Below are positions 8,369 to 16,590 of a DNA stretch of 36,934 nucleotides, one piece after another; within the stretch, counting starts at the first letter, position 1, and the number at the start of each line of letters is the position of its first letter. The notes beneath the pieces were generated by a model. It saw only the letters and a list, made by a program, of their open reading frames with translations, was not told where the DNA came from and did not search any database. This stretch comes from an uncultured Clostridia bacterium. GTDB taxonomy: Bacteria > Bacillota > Clostridia > TANB77 > CAG-508. The position numbers and the translations under genes are program-made. Location: positions 1 to 36,934 of the forward strand of contig CAKOVK010000014.1 of the NCBI GenBank assembly GCA_934121925.1. Direction: 5' to 3'.

Positions 8369-9682
8369 ATGCAAAATATAAAATTGGATTTAAGCTACTC
8401 TGGGATTACAGAAAAAGAAATAATGAAATATGAAAAAGAAGTACAAGAGATATATAACAAACTTAATGAAAGTTCAGAAGATGAAAATAAATTTGTTGGA
8501 TGGCTAAAACTACCAGAAAATTATGACAAAAAAGAGTTTGAAAGAATAAAAAAAGCAGCTAAGAGAATAAGAAAAAAATCAGAAGTTTTTGTAGTAATAG
8601 GAATAGGAGGCTCATATCTGGGAGCAAGAGCTGTAATAGAAAGCCTAACAAGTAATCTTGCCAATATGTTTCCAGATTCAGTAAGAAAATCACCTCAAAT
8701 ATTTTTTGTTGGAAATAGCATTAGTCCAAATTATATAAATGAATTGATAAATTGCATTGGAGATAAAGATATATCTATAAATGTAATATCAAAATCAGGT
8801 ACAACTACAGAGCCTGCAATTGCATTTAGAATATTTAGAGAATTCTTGGAAAGTAAATATGGAGTAGAAGAGGCAAGAGAAAGAATATATGTAACAACAG
8901 ATAAAAAGAAAGGTGCATTAAAACAACTTGCAGATGATGAAGAGTATGAAACTTTTGTAATACCAGATAATGTTGGAGGAAGATTTTCTGTATTGACACC
9001 AGTGGGGCTACTTCCAATTGCTGTAGCAGGAATAGATATAAATAAACTTATGGAAGGTGCAAAAAATGCACAATACAACTATTCAGACAGCGGAGTAAAA
9101 TATAATCAGTGCTATAGATATGCAATAGTAAGAAATATATTATATAAAAAAGATAAAACAATAGAAATACTTGCAAATTATGAGCCAAAACTTCATTGTT
9201 TCACAGAATGGTGGAAGCAATTATATGGAGAAAGTGAAGGGAAGGAGCATAAAGGAATTTTTCCAACAGGTGTAGACTTAAGTACAGATTTACACTCTAT
9301 GGGACAATACATACAAGACGGAAAAAGAAATCTTTTTGAAACTGTTATAAATGTAGAAGAAACAAAAACAGATATAACAATAAAAAGAGATGAAGATAAT
9401 ATAGATGGGTTGAACTTCTTAGAAGGAAAAACAATGGACTATGTAAATAAACAAGCAATGCAAGGAACAATAGAAGCACATGTTTCTGGGGGAGTGCCTA
9501 ATATAATTATAAACATAAAAAGATTAGATGAAGAAACTATTGGAGAACTAATTTATTTCTTTGAACTAGCATGTGGTATATCAGGAAATATATTAGGAGT
9601 AGATCCATTTAACCAACCAGGAGTAGAAGCATATAAAAATAATATGTTTAGATTACTTGGAAAACCAGGATATGAAAAATAA
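8369..9682 (+). CDS. pgi: Glucose-6-phosphate isomerase
   Basis: Interconverts glucose 6-phosphate and fructose 6-phosphate in glycolysis. The 437-residue length fits the compact Firmicutes form. Visible motifs: VIGIGGSYLGARA, the phosphate-binding SKSGTTTEPAIAFR, the PROSITE-type GGRFSVLTPVGLLP, HSMGQYIQDGKRNLFE with the catalytic His region, and the C-terminal GVEAYKNNMFRLLGKPGYE with the conserved Lys. The ATG at 8369 follows ATGGAGTG at about 6 bp; the GTG at 8360 overlaps it. It stands alone between sigK and the threonyl T-box leader. AT-rich GATAAT-like -10 sequence lies before it but no clear -35. Confidence 0.95.
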   Translation: MQNIKLDLSYSGITEKEIMKYEKEVQEIYNKLNESSEDENKFVGWLKLPENYDKKEFERIKKAAKRIRKKSEVFVVIGIGGSYLGARAVIESLTSNLANMFPDSVRKSPQIFFVGNSISPNYINELINCIGDKDISINVISKSGTTTEPAIAFRIFREFLESKYGVEEARERIYVTTDKKKGALKQLADDEEYETFVIPDNVGGRFSVLTPVGLLPIAVAGIDINKLMEGAKNAQYNYSDSGVKYNQCYRYAIVRNILYKKDKTIEILANYEPKLHCFTEWWKQLYGESEGKEHKGIFPTGVDLSTDLHSMGQYIQDGKRNLFETVINVEETKTDITIKRDEDNIDGLNFLEGKTMDYVNKQAMQGTIEAHVSGGVPNIIINIKRLDEETIGELIYFFELACGISGNILGVDPFNQPGVEAYKNNMFRLLGKPGYEK

Positions 9683-9693
9683 AAGGAAAAATA

Positions 9694-9723
9694 TTGACAA
9701 TAAACTTATAACAAGAGTATAAT
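9694..9723 (+). promoter_or_regulatory. Strong promoter of the T-box/thrS unit
   Basis: Consensus TTGACA (9694-9699), an 18-bp spacer and consensus TATAAT (9718-9723). Confidence 0.85.
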
Positions 9724-9751
9724 AAATAATAGTTAAAATATAAACGTAGAA

Positions 9752-9967
9752 GAGACAAAGTAAAATAAAGGTTGCTTAAAGAGAGGATTAGTGATTACGC
9801 TGAAAGCTAATCTAAGTAAACATATTTGAAAAACTACCTCGGAGTTTCTAATTAAAAGTTAGACGTGTAAGATGCGATAGAGTCTTTAATTAAGTAAAAT
9901 AAAGGGTGGAACCGTGTTTTATAAAATACCCCTAATAGATTAAAACAATCTATTAGGGGATTTTTTA
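9752..9967 (+). promoter_or_regulatory. T-box leader, probably tRNA-Thr responsive
   Basis: A tRNA-sensing attenuator. Stem I runs about 9752-9848 (GAGAC with GTTTC), with an inner hairpin GATTAG/CTAATC enclosing the typical GCTGAAAGC. The likely specifier is ACC (9836-9838), a threonine codon, consistent with downstream thrS. The conserved T-box AGGGTGGAACCGTG lies at 9903-9916 and is followed by the competing terminator (9929-9967). Uncharged tRNA-Thr would stabilise the antiterminator and allow transcription. Confidence 0.88.
9929..9967 (+). terminator. T-box-controlled terminator
   Basis: 13-bp perfect stem CCCCTAATAGATT / AATCTATTAGGGG followed by six T residues. The left arm can be sequestered by the T-box antiterminator. 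Confidence 0.88.
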
Positions 9968-10108
9968 TTGTATAGGAAAAATCGAAGATTTTTACGTATA
10001 CAACAAGGCTAGGCTACAATCGCTATTGCCTTTGAGATTTTCTCCTTTTAGTCGAAAACTCAAATCGGCGAGAACAAGGGGTGACTAAAGTCGCTTTGTT
10101 CTTGAAAT
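9968..10108. repeat. Intergenic palindrome plus family E repeat, copy 1
   Basis: A hairpin GTATAGGAAAAATC/GATTTTTACGTATAC (about 9970-10001) is followed at 10013-10108 by a longer repeat (…AATCGCTATTGCCTTTGAGAT…). This resembles 12795-12868 and 18271-18361. It lies between the T-box terminator and the first gene of the unit. Confidence 0.5.
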
Positions 10109-10135
10109 AATAATACCAAAAGAAAGGAAGATAAT

Positions 10136-10739
10136 ATGTTAGTTTCAATAGGAAGCAGAAGCATACCAAAAATTACAGCAATAACAAGAGCTTTTTCTAG
10201 ATATCCAGAATTATGGATTAATAGTTCTGACAAAATTGAATATATTATTATGCCACAAGAAGTAAGAAAAGATGAAAGTATTGGGCAAGAGCAAGATAAT
10301 TTTTCAGGAGTTTCATGTAATCCAATGTCTCTTTCAGAAACCATAGAAGGGGCAAAAAATAGAGCTAAAAATGCATTTGAACACGCGAAAGAAAGAACAC
10401 GGCACATGTAGCTTTGGAGTAGGAATAGAAGCGGGAATGTTTAATGTGCCAGAAGTAGAAACTAAGTATATGGATTCAAGTATTTGCGCGATATATGATG
10501 GAGAAAGATATTATATAGGTTTTAGCCCATCATTCGAATATCCTCAAACAGTAGTAAATAGAACTTTGCAGGGAGAAGAAATAGGATATATGGAAGATGT
10601 ATTTGGAAACACTGCTAAAGGAAGAAAAGGAGCAATAGGAGTTTTAACAAACGGAAGAGTATACAGAGATGAACTAGAAGAATATGCAGTAATAATGGCA
10701 CTAACCAAAATTGTTTCAAAAGAAATATATGAGAAGTGA
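10136..10739 (+). CDS. DUF84/YjjX-type inosine/xanthosine triphosphatase, one +1 frameshift
   Basis: House-cleaning nucleotidase family that hydrolyses non-canonical ITP/XTP. N-terminal SIGSRSIPKITAITRAF matches the family's substrate loop (xGSxNPxKxxAv). The frame breaks at CGG 10400-10402; skipping the C gives ERTGTCSFGVGIEAGM, the conserved GVGIExG core, then GRKGAIGVLTNGRVYR (GaiGxLTxGxxxR) near the end. Total 200 residues. Without a shift translation ends three codons after the CGG. RBS AAGGAAG precedes ATG 10136. It lies after the threonine T-box and 67 bp before thrS, so both should respond to tRNA-Thr charging. Exact substrate is by family only. Confidence 0.85.
10400..10403 (+). other. 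+1 frameshift site CGGC in the DUF84 gene
   Basis: 0-frame AGA ACA CGG CAC ATG TAG stops. Skipping C gives ACA GGC ACA TGT AGC TTT GGA GTA GGA, restoring the conserved GVGIE core. Confidence 0.85.
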
Positions 10740-10755
10740 GAAGTGCAATATTAGG
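10731..10755. repeat. Family B repeat fragment
   Basis: The sequence gagaagtgagaagtgcaat overlaps the stop codon of the DUF84 gene and resembles the left arms at 429, 3521 and 5404. Confidence 0.35.
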
Positions 10756-10806
10756 AACTTTAAAATATAAAGTTAAGAAAATATATAAAAAAAGGAGAGA
10801 AAGATT

Positions 10807-12729
10807 ATGATAAAAATTAAATTGAAAGACAATTCAGAGTTAGAAGTAGAGGAAGGCCTAAGTGTAATAGAAATAGCTAAAAAAATAAGTGAAGGATTAG
10901 CAAGAATGGCAACATGCGCAGAAATAGATGGAGAAGTTGTAGACTTAAGAACAATAGTAGAAAAGGACTGTTCACTAAACATATTAACATTTGAAAGCAG
11001 TTTAAATGGTAAAAAAGCATATTGGCATACCACATCACACATAATGGCACAAGCAATAAAAAGACTATACCCAGAAATAAAACTAGCAATAGGACCATCA
11101 ATAGATAATGGATTCTATTATGATTTTGATACAGAAAAACCATTTACACCAGAGATGCTAGAAGCAATAGAAAAAGAAATGAAAAAAATAATAAAAGAAG
11201 ATTTACTGTTAGAAAGATTCGAACTTCCAAGAAAAGAAGCAATAAAATTTATGGAAGAAAAAGAAGAACCATATAAAGTAGAATTGATCAATGATCTACC
11301 AGAAGATGCAATAATCTCTTTCTACAAACAAGGAGAATTTACAGATCTTTGTGCAGGACCTCACGTAATGAGTACAGGAAAAGTAAAAGCAGTTAAATTA
11401 CTTTCATCATCAGGAGCATACTGGAGAGGAAATGAAAATAATAAAATGCTACAAAGAATATATGGAATATCATTCTCTAAAGCAAGCCAAGTTGATGAAT
11501 ATGTAAATATGATAGAAGAAGCCAAAAAAAGAGATCATAGAAAATTAGGAAAAGAATTAGAATTATTTTTCTTTGATGAAACAGCACCAGGAATGGCTTA
11601 TTGGATGCCAAAAGGATTTACAATGATGAATACATTAATAGACTTTTGGAGAAAAGAACATAAAAAAAGAGGATATCAAGAATTCTCTGGCCCACAATTA
11701 AATAGTAGTGAATTATGGAAAATATCAGGACATTGGGATCACTATAAAGAAGATATGTTTGTACTAACAGATGCAGATGGAAACGAACAAGCATTAAAAC
11801 CAATGAACTGTCCAAACTCAATAAAAATATATCAATCAAAATTAAGAAGCTACAAAGACTTACCATTAAGATTTAATGACGTAGATGTTATCCATAGAAA
11901 CGAAAAATCAGGACAATTAAATGGACTATTTAGAGTAAGAATGTTTAGACAAGATGATTCTCACAACTACATTACAGAAGAACAAATAGGAAGCGAAATA
12001 AAAGATATTATAGAAATAGCTAAACAATTATATTCTGTATTTGGTCTAGAATACAAATTAACACTATCTACAAGACCAGAAGAAGACTTTATGGGAGAAA
12101 TAGAGACATGGGATAAAGCAGAAAATGATTTAAGAAAAGTATTAGATGAAATCTGCGGAGAAGGAAATTATCAAGTAAATGAAGGCGATGGAGCTTTCTA
12201 TGGACCAAAAATTGATATAAAAATGAAAGATTGCTTAGGAAGAGAATGGCAAATGGGAACAGTACAATTAGACTTCCAATTACCACAAAGATTTAACTTG
12301 CACTATATAGATAAAGATGGCAACAAAAAAACACCTATAATGATACATAGAGCTTTATTTGGATCATTTGATAGATTTATAGGGATAATAACAGAACACT
12401 TTGCTGGAGCATTTCCAACATGGCTTGCACCAGTGCAAGTAAGAATATTGCCAATAGCAGACAAACACAAAGAATATGCAGAAAAACTAAAAGAAAAATT
12501 GGAAGAATATGATATAAGAGTTGAGCTAGATGAAAGAGAAGAAAAAATAGGATATAAAATTAGAGAAGCACAACTTCAAAAAATTCCATATATGTTAATT
12601 GTAGGAGATAAAGAAGTGGAAGCGAATGCAGTAGGAGTTCGTTCAAGAAAAGATGGAGATATTGGAGCAATGAGTGTAGAAGACTTTATAAATAAAATAG
12701 AAGAAGAAATAAAAACATTTGCAAGATAA
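10807..12729 (+). CDS. thrS: Threonyl-tRNA synthetase
   Basis: Charges tRNA-Thr. The 640-residue protein has the full bacterial domain order: TGS domain (1-60), N2 editing domain with HTTSHIMAQAI and the distal AGPHV / YWRG motif, class II catalytic core with motif 2 (RNEKSGQLNGLFRVRMFRQDDSH) and the zinc ligand Cys in MNCPNS, then the anticodon-binding domain (PVQVRILPIADKH). ATG 10807 follows AAAGGAGAG. Expression is expected to be controlled by the T-box leader more than 840 bp upstream, with the DUF84 gene in between. No in-frame CGG occurs in this 1.9-kb gene. Confidence 0.97.
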   Translation: MIKIKLKDNSELEVEEGLSVIEIAKKISEGLARMATCAEIDGEVVDLRTIVEKDCSLNILTFESSLNGKKAYWHTTSHIMAQAIKRLYPEIKLAIGPSIDNGFYYDFDTEKPFTPEMLEAIEKEMKKIIKEDLLLERFELPRKEAIKFMEEKEEPYKVELINDLPEDAIISFYKQGEFTDLCAGPHVMSTGKVKAVKLLSSSGAYWRGNENNKMLQRIYGISFSKASQVDEYVNMIEEAKKRDHRKLGKELELFFFDETAPGMAYWMPKGFTMMNTLIDFWRKEHKKRGYQEFSGPQLNSSELWKISGHWDHYKEDMFVLTDADGNEQALKPMNCPNSIKIYQSKLRSYKDLPLRFNDVDVIHRNEKSGQLNGLFRVRMFRQDDSHNYITEEQIGSEIKDIIEIAKQLYSVFGLEYKLTLSTRPEEDFMGEIETWDKAENDLRKVLDEICGEGNYQVNEGDGAFYGPKIDIKMKDCLGREWQMGTVQLDFQLPQRFNLHYIDKDGNKKTPIMIHRALFGSFDRFIGIITEHFAGAFPTWLAPVQVRILPIADKHKEYAEKLKEKLEEYDIRVELDEREEKIGYKIREAQLQKIPYMLIVGDKEVEANAVGVRSRKDGDIGAMSVEDFINKIEEEIKTFAR

Positions 12730-12741
12730 ACAAAGAAAATT

Positions 12742-12804
12742 CAAGGGACAGTCCAAAAAATTCTCAATGAATTGATGATTTTAGGAACTGTCCCTTGAAT
12801 TTTC
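12742..12804. repeat. GGGACAGTCC-type inverted repeat, family C copy 1
   Basis: Left arm AATTCAAGGGACAGTCC and right arm GGAACTGTCCCTTGAATT are inverted partners 3' of thrS. It could act as a terminator-like hairpin but has no T-tract. Confidence 0.55.
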
Positions 12805-12868
12805 CCCATTTCATTTGGAAACTCAAATCGGAAAGAAGAAATGTGTGGACCACTTTTCTTAAAAAAAC
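12795..12868. repeat. Family E repeat copy 2
   Basis: The segment ATTTCATTTGGAAACTCAAA and following AAAGAAGAA…CCACTTTTCTT match the repeats at 10013-10108 and 18271-18361. Confidence 0.45.
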
Positions 12869-12870
12869 AA

Positions 12871-12899
12871 TTGTCTAAAAAAATGCGGTGTGATATACT
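12871..12899 (+). promoter_or_regulatory. Promoter for the 12934 gene
   Basis: TTGTCT (12871-12876), a 17-bp spacer and TATACT (12894-12899). Confidence 0.6.
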
Positions 12900-12933
12900 T
12901 AAACTGCAAAAACAAAATAGGAGGATTTGCATT

Positions 12934-15180
12934 TTGAATACAAATGAAAATATAATTGATAAATTAAAATATTTAGGTTTAGATATGGAGGAAATACCAG
13001 AAACAATTAAAAGATTTAGAACACTAGAATATAGACCTCTTAAATATAATGATGAACATATATATAAAGTATATAAATATTTAGATGTAAAAGATATTCA
13101 GATTTTACTTACGCCAACTAATAGGTTGTGCAGTATTATAGAAAAATATAAAAAAGCAGTTCCTTTATGTGAGTATTTGGATTCAGAAAATGAAGAGAAT
13201 ATAGAAAGATATACTAAATTTTTGTCTATGATTTCTGATATGGATATTAAACAAATAGAAAAAATAGAACAAGAACAAAAATTTTTAAATAATGAAATTC
13301 CATTCAAAATTAAATACCCTAAAGATTATTTATGGCAGATATATTATTCTGAATACACAAATGAATACTTTATGTTGGTTACAACAGAAGATTTAGAATA
13401 TTCAGCTTTTTTCTACTTATTAAAAAAACAATTAGAAAATAAAAAAGATGAAAAGATATTTGTTCCAATAAGCCATGTAGAATATGGTGGAGAATATTTA
13501 AGCAGAATGCAAATTGCAGATATAGAAAATTATATATGGTTATTTACAAAAGAATGGCCTCTAGTATATGAAGTTTATGATAAAAATAATAATTTAACTT
13601 TAAGTATAAGTGGAAAAGCATATGTATTTGATGACATACAAAGTGACTATAGAATTGATTTGAAAAGCAAAGAAGAAGCAATAAAATTTTACAAACTATT
13701 AAAAGCATTATTTATAATGCAAACTGAAATGCCACATAGATTTAATTTTAGTCTAGGATTAAATGAGTATGGAAGTTTAGAGTTTTATAGCAATGGTAAA
13801 AAGGTAATATATGAAATATTAGCAAGTTTAATAAAAGAAGAATACTTAAAGGCAGAAGAAGAAAAGATTAAACTAATAGAGGAAAAACTAGAATCAGAGA
13901 AAAAACTTGATGAATTACAGAAAAAATCATCAAAACTTGAAAAAGAATATTTGGAAAGAGAAAAACAAATAGCTACATACTTGGTTTGCAAAAAAACTTT
14001 TTTTGGAAGAGTAAAATATTTCTTTAAATATAAAAAAGTAAATTTGGTAAAGAAAGAAGAAAACGAGGAAAAAAAGCAAGAAATAAAAGTAATAAGATTA
14101 AATAAATATGAAGAAGTGAAAAGTAACTACACGCTAGAAGAACTAATAGAATTATATAAACAGATGGATAAGGAAGAAATAAAAGAAAAAAATCTAAAAT
14201 CAGATATTAAAGCTATAGAAAGAAGAATAAGCAATTTAGAAAGTAGAGTTAACAATGCTGTACTTTATATAGAAGAAATAGACAAACATAAAAAAAGTAT
14301 ATTTGAATTTTGGAAATTTACAAATAAAGATAAACAAGGAGAGTTACCAGAAGGAACATTAGATGAACCTGTAAAAGAAAAATTAAAAAAGGTATTTGAC
14401 TATGAGTTGGACTTTGAAGAATTATCAAGCAACTTGGACAAAATACAAAGAGAGTTACTTACTAAACAAGAAATAGACAGTATATATCTTACTACTACAG
14501 AAATATTAGAAGATATAAATAAGGTTGAAAATAATGAAAAAATATCGAATGAAAGGCTAGAGTATTTAAGAGAAAAATTTTCTAAAGAAAATAAACTATC
14601 AGACAAAGAAAATTTTGATATTTTTGGAGGAGCATTTGACAATACTATAAAAACATTAGCAAACCAAAAGCATAGAGAAACAAAAAGGGAAGCATATAAT
14701 ATATTGAACATAAATAAAACAACTACAACTGAAGAATATACAGAACAAATTGTTGAAGTTATAAACAATATAAAATCTGCACTAAAAAAAATAAAAATCG
14801 GAATAGATTTGCCAGTTTATAAATGTACATTAGAAAAAAATATGAATAATAGGCTTAATTTGTTTAATATAAGAGGGGAACAAGCAATAGAAGAAATTAA
14901 AAATCAAGATAATAAACAAATTAATTTATACAAAATAAAGATTAAAGAAAATACTAATGCAATTGCTTTTACTAATATTGTGTATTATGACAATATAAAT
15001 AAAACATTACCATTAGGAATGAATATAGAACAGAAAGTTTTATTAGATAATAGTGAAATAAAATTAAAAATGATAAAAGAAGAAAAAATAAATGTATTAC
15101 GATATAAAGAAGAAAAAAATGAAATGGCTGGCACATATATAGAGACAATAAATGTAAAAGAATTTGAAATAGAAGAGTAA
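12934..15180 (+). CDS. Large coiled-coil protein of unknown function (748 aa)
   Basis: I do not recognise this family. The TTG at 12934 is chosen because AGGAGG (12919-12924) precedes it by 9 bp and a promoter lies just upstream; an in-frame ATG at 12841 would include that promoter in the coding region. There is no signal peptide. The first ~300 residues look globular, with aromatic-rich segments (YLWQIYYSEYTNEYFM). Residues about 300-345 and 360-470 are Lys/Glu-rich and heptad-like (coiled coil). A basic aromatic patch, FFGRVKYFFKYKKV (about 353-366), lies between them. The C-terminal ~200 residues again look folded. Likely a cytoplasmic or peripheral structural or regulatory protein; function unknown. 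Confidence 0.8.
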   Translation: MNTNENIIDKLKYLGLDMEEIPETIKRFRTLEYRPLKYNDEHIYKVYKYLDVKDIQILLTPTNRLCSIIEKYKKAVPLCEYLDSENEENIERYTKFLSMISDMDIKQIEKIEQEQKFLNNEIPFKIKYPKDYLWQIYYSEYTNEYFMLVTTEDLEYSAFFYLLKKQLENKKDEKIFVPISHVEYGGEYLSRMQIADIENYIWLFTKEWPLVYEVYDKNNNLTLSISGKAYVFDDIQSDYRIDLKSKEEAIKFYKLLKALFIMQTEMPHRFNFSLGLNEYGSLEFYSNGKKVIYEILASLIKEEYLKAEEEKIKLIEEKLESEKKLDELQKKSSKLEKEYLEREKQIATYLVCKKTFFGRVKYFFKYKKVNLVKKEENEEKKQEIKVIRLNKYEEVKSNYTLEELIELYKQMDKEEIKEKNLKSDIKAIERRISNLESRVNNAVLYIEEIDKHKKSIFEFWKFTNKDKQGELPEGTLDEPVKEKLKKVFDYELDFEELSSNLDKIQRELLTKQEIDSIYLTTTEILEDINKVENNEKISNERLEYLREKFSKENKLSDKENFDIFGGAFDNTIKTLANQKHRETKREAYNILNINKTTTTEEYTEQIVEVINNIKSALKKIKIGIDLPVYKCTLEKNMNNRLNLFNIRGEQAIEEIKNQDNKQINLYKIKIKENTNAIAFTNIVYYDNINKTLPLGMNIEQKVLLDNSEIKLKMIKEEKINVLRYKEEKNEMAGTYIETINVKEFEIEE

Positions 15181-15205
15181 TTGAATAATTCTTCATTTAA
15201 TCTGC

Positions 15206-15350
15206 AAAAATGTAGGGGCGTATTGCATACGCCCAAAAAAATGAATTCATTGCAAACGCTGTAGGGGCGGGGCTCCGTACCCGCCAAAAAAAATATCCGA
15301 TAATTTATTGCAAATGTTGTAGGGACTGCCACTTTAGGCGACCCGCAATA
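15206..15350. repeat. Three tandem TGTAGGGGC-type repeats, family D
   Basis: Three spaced units begin TGCAAA…TGTAGGGGCG and end in a CGCC-rich inverted arm (15211-15234, 15261-15288, 15318-15347). A related pair lies at 22414-22480. They fill most of the gap between the 12934 gene and tRNA-Leu. Confidence 0.6.
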
Positions 15351-15424
15351 CATAATATAAATTGCCATAAAAGTATGATAAGCTATTTAATAGTACTGGG
15401 TTGTTCCGAATTTTCAAAAAATAG

Positions 15425-15453
15425 TTGTAATTTAACCTAACATATTGTATAAT
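15425..15453 (+). promoter_or_regulatory. tRNA-Leu promoter
   Basis: TTGTAA (15425-15430), a 17-bp spacer and TATAAT (15448-15453), 20 bp before the tRNA. Confidence 0.7.
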
Positions 15454-15473
15454 ACAAATTGCAAATTAAATAA

Positions 15474-15556
15474 GCCGATGTGGCGGAATTGGCAGACGCA
15501 CTAGACTCAAAATCTAGCGGGAAACCATGTGGGTTCGAGTCCCACCATCGGTACCA
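15474..15556 (+). tRNA. tRNA-Leu (anticodon CAA)
   Basis: Acceptor arms GCCGATG / CATCGGT, discriminator A and encoded CCA (15554-15556). The anticodon stem CTAGA/TCTAG encloses loop CTCAAAA, so the anticodon is CAA (reads UUG). A long variable arm and the T-arm GGGTTCGAGTCCC fit a class II leucine tRNA. Confidence 0.95.
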
Positions 15557-15594
15557 AAAAGAAATCTCATAACAAAGTTATGAGGTTTCTTTTT
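15557..15594 (+). terminator. tRNA-Leu terminator
   Basis: Long stem AAAGAAATCTCATAAC / GTTATGAGGTTTCTTT with a 3-base loop and T5 tail. Confidence 0.85.
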
Positions 15595-15671
15595 GAAATT
15601 TGAAATGGTAGGACTCGAAAAGACCGTAAAAGAACTGTCCAGTGGACAGTTCTTTAGGTCGCGGGTAGAGG

Positions 15672-15688
15672 TCCCACCATCGGTACCA
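15672..15688 (+). repeat. Duplicate of the tRNA-Leu 3' end, possible att remnant
   Basis: The 17 bp TCCCACCATCGGTACCA are identical to the tRNA 3' end at 15540-15556. Between the two copies lie a T-arm-like segment in inverse orientation (GGTAGGACTCGAA, 15608-15620) and a perfect hairpin AAAGAACTGTCC/GGACAGTTCTTT (about 15633-15659). The pattern suggests an integration site or the scar of an excised element. Confidence 0.5.
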
Positions 15689-15848
15689 GAGTAAAATGCA
15701 ACCTAAAAGATTACAGTTTTATTCGTTCGCAATTTATGTTAATTTATGATATAATAAAAATAATTACTAAATAGTACTAGTAATGCGCCTCGCTTTTACA
15801 GCAGAGGGAAAGACCATTTTAATTAAAAAATTTTAGGAGCTACTTAGA

Positions 15849-16314
15849 ATGAAAGAATCAACAAGAAAAGTCATCAATTACTTAAGGCCGTATATAGGAC
15901 AGAAAGTGATTCGGACAGAGCCACTTGAGGGGGGAAAAAAACTGGGATTTTATAAATGATCCCCTGTTGTTGATAGGATTTACTTCTGATGGTTGCATAA
16001 GATGTCGCTGGACAGGTTACCAAAAACAAACCTTCGGAGATAAAGAATTTGTTTTACCGCTTGGCTATACGGATTGTAACTGGATTACCTATAAAGAGGC
16101 TTTGAAGGCTAAAGGCAATGAGTTAAATAAGTGGAGAGGTAAAAAAATCAGAAGAATTCGCCCTACTTCTCGCGGCGACCGTTCTTGGATGACTGGTGAA
16201 GCTCCTACCCTGATATCTGCATCTGAATACCATATGGTGATTAGAGTTGGTATACAGGAGGTTGTCTTAGGACTGGAGTTTGTGAATCCGGAAGATTGGG
16301 AACTCGCTGAATAA
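15849..16314 (+). CDS. Accessory protein with internal duplication; frame disrupted
   Basis: ATG 15849 follows AGGAGC. The frame shifts near 15912-15937: the first part reads LRPYIGQKVIRTEPLEGGK, the rest continues one base over as NWDFINDPLLLIGFTSDG to the stop at 16314. The protein has two related halves: GQKVIRTEP…NWDF…LIGFTSDG resembles GKKIRRIRP…RSWM…LISASEYH. That comparison implies the ancestral codon at 15912 was Arg (CGG) and that one A was gained in the A7 run at 15935-15941. A +1 skip at CGG 15912-15914 would exactly restore the frame, giving about 154 residues. Codon use (CGC, CGT, GAC, CTC) is foreign. I do not recognise the family; it may be a pseudogene. Confidence 0.6.
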
Positions 16315-16316
16315 GG

Positions 16317-16362
16317 AAAACGATAGAAGAGTCTCACTTGAGATTCTTTTATCGTTTTTTAT
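16317..16362 (+). terminator. Terminator after the 15849 gene
   Basis: Long imperfect stem AAAACGATAGAAGAGTCTCA with its partner ending ATCGTTTTTT. Confidence 0.8.
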
Positions 16363-16459
16363 ATGAGATTCGAAACACTAAACTTTATGTATTATATTTT
16401 TCATATAATAATTGTTCAAATGGATCAAGATATATTTAAAATCATTTACATAATCAAGT

Positions 16460-16590
16460 TTGCAATTAACATAAAAACATGATAAAATAATTAAGCAAAA
16501 ATTTGCATAATTCCTTATTTTTGCAGCTATGGAACACAAATGTTCAAAGGTCAGCGTAGAAAAATAATTATTTAAAAGGAGGATATCAAT
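16460..16590 (+). promoter_or_regulatory. Promoter and conserved structured leader, copy 1
   Basis: TTGCAA (16460-16465), 17-bp spacer, TAAAAT (16483-16488). The ~95-nt leader can fold GCAAAAAT/ATTTTTGC and GAAC/GTTC hairpins. It is nearly identical to 17400-17527 before the second repeat gene. Confidence 0.6.
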
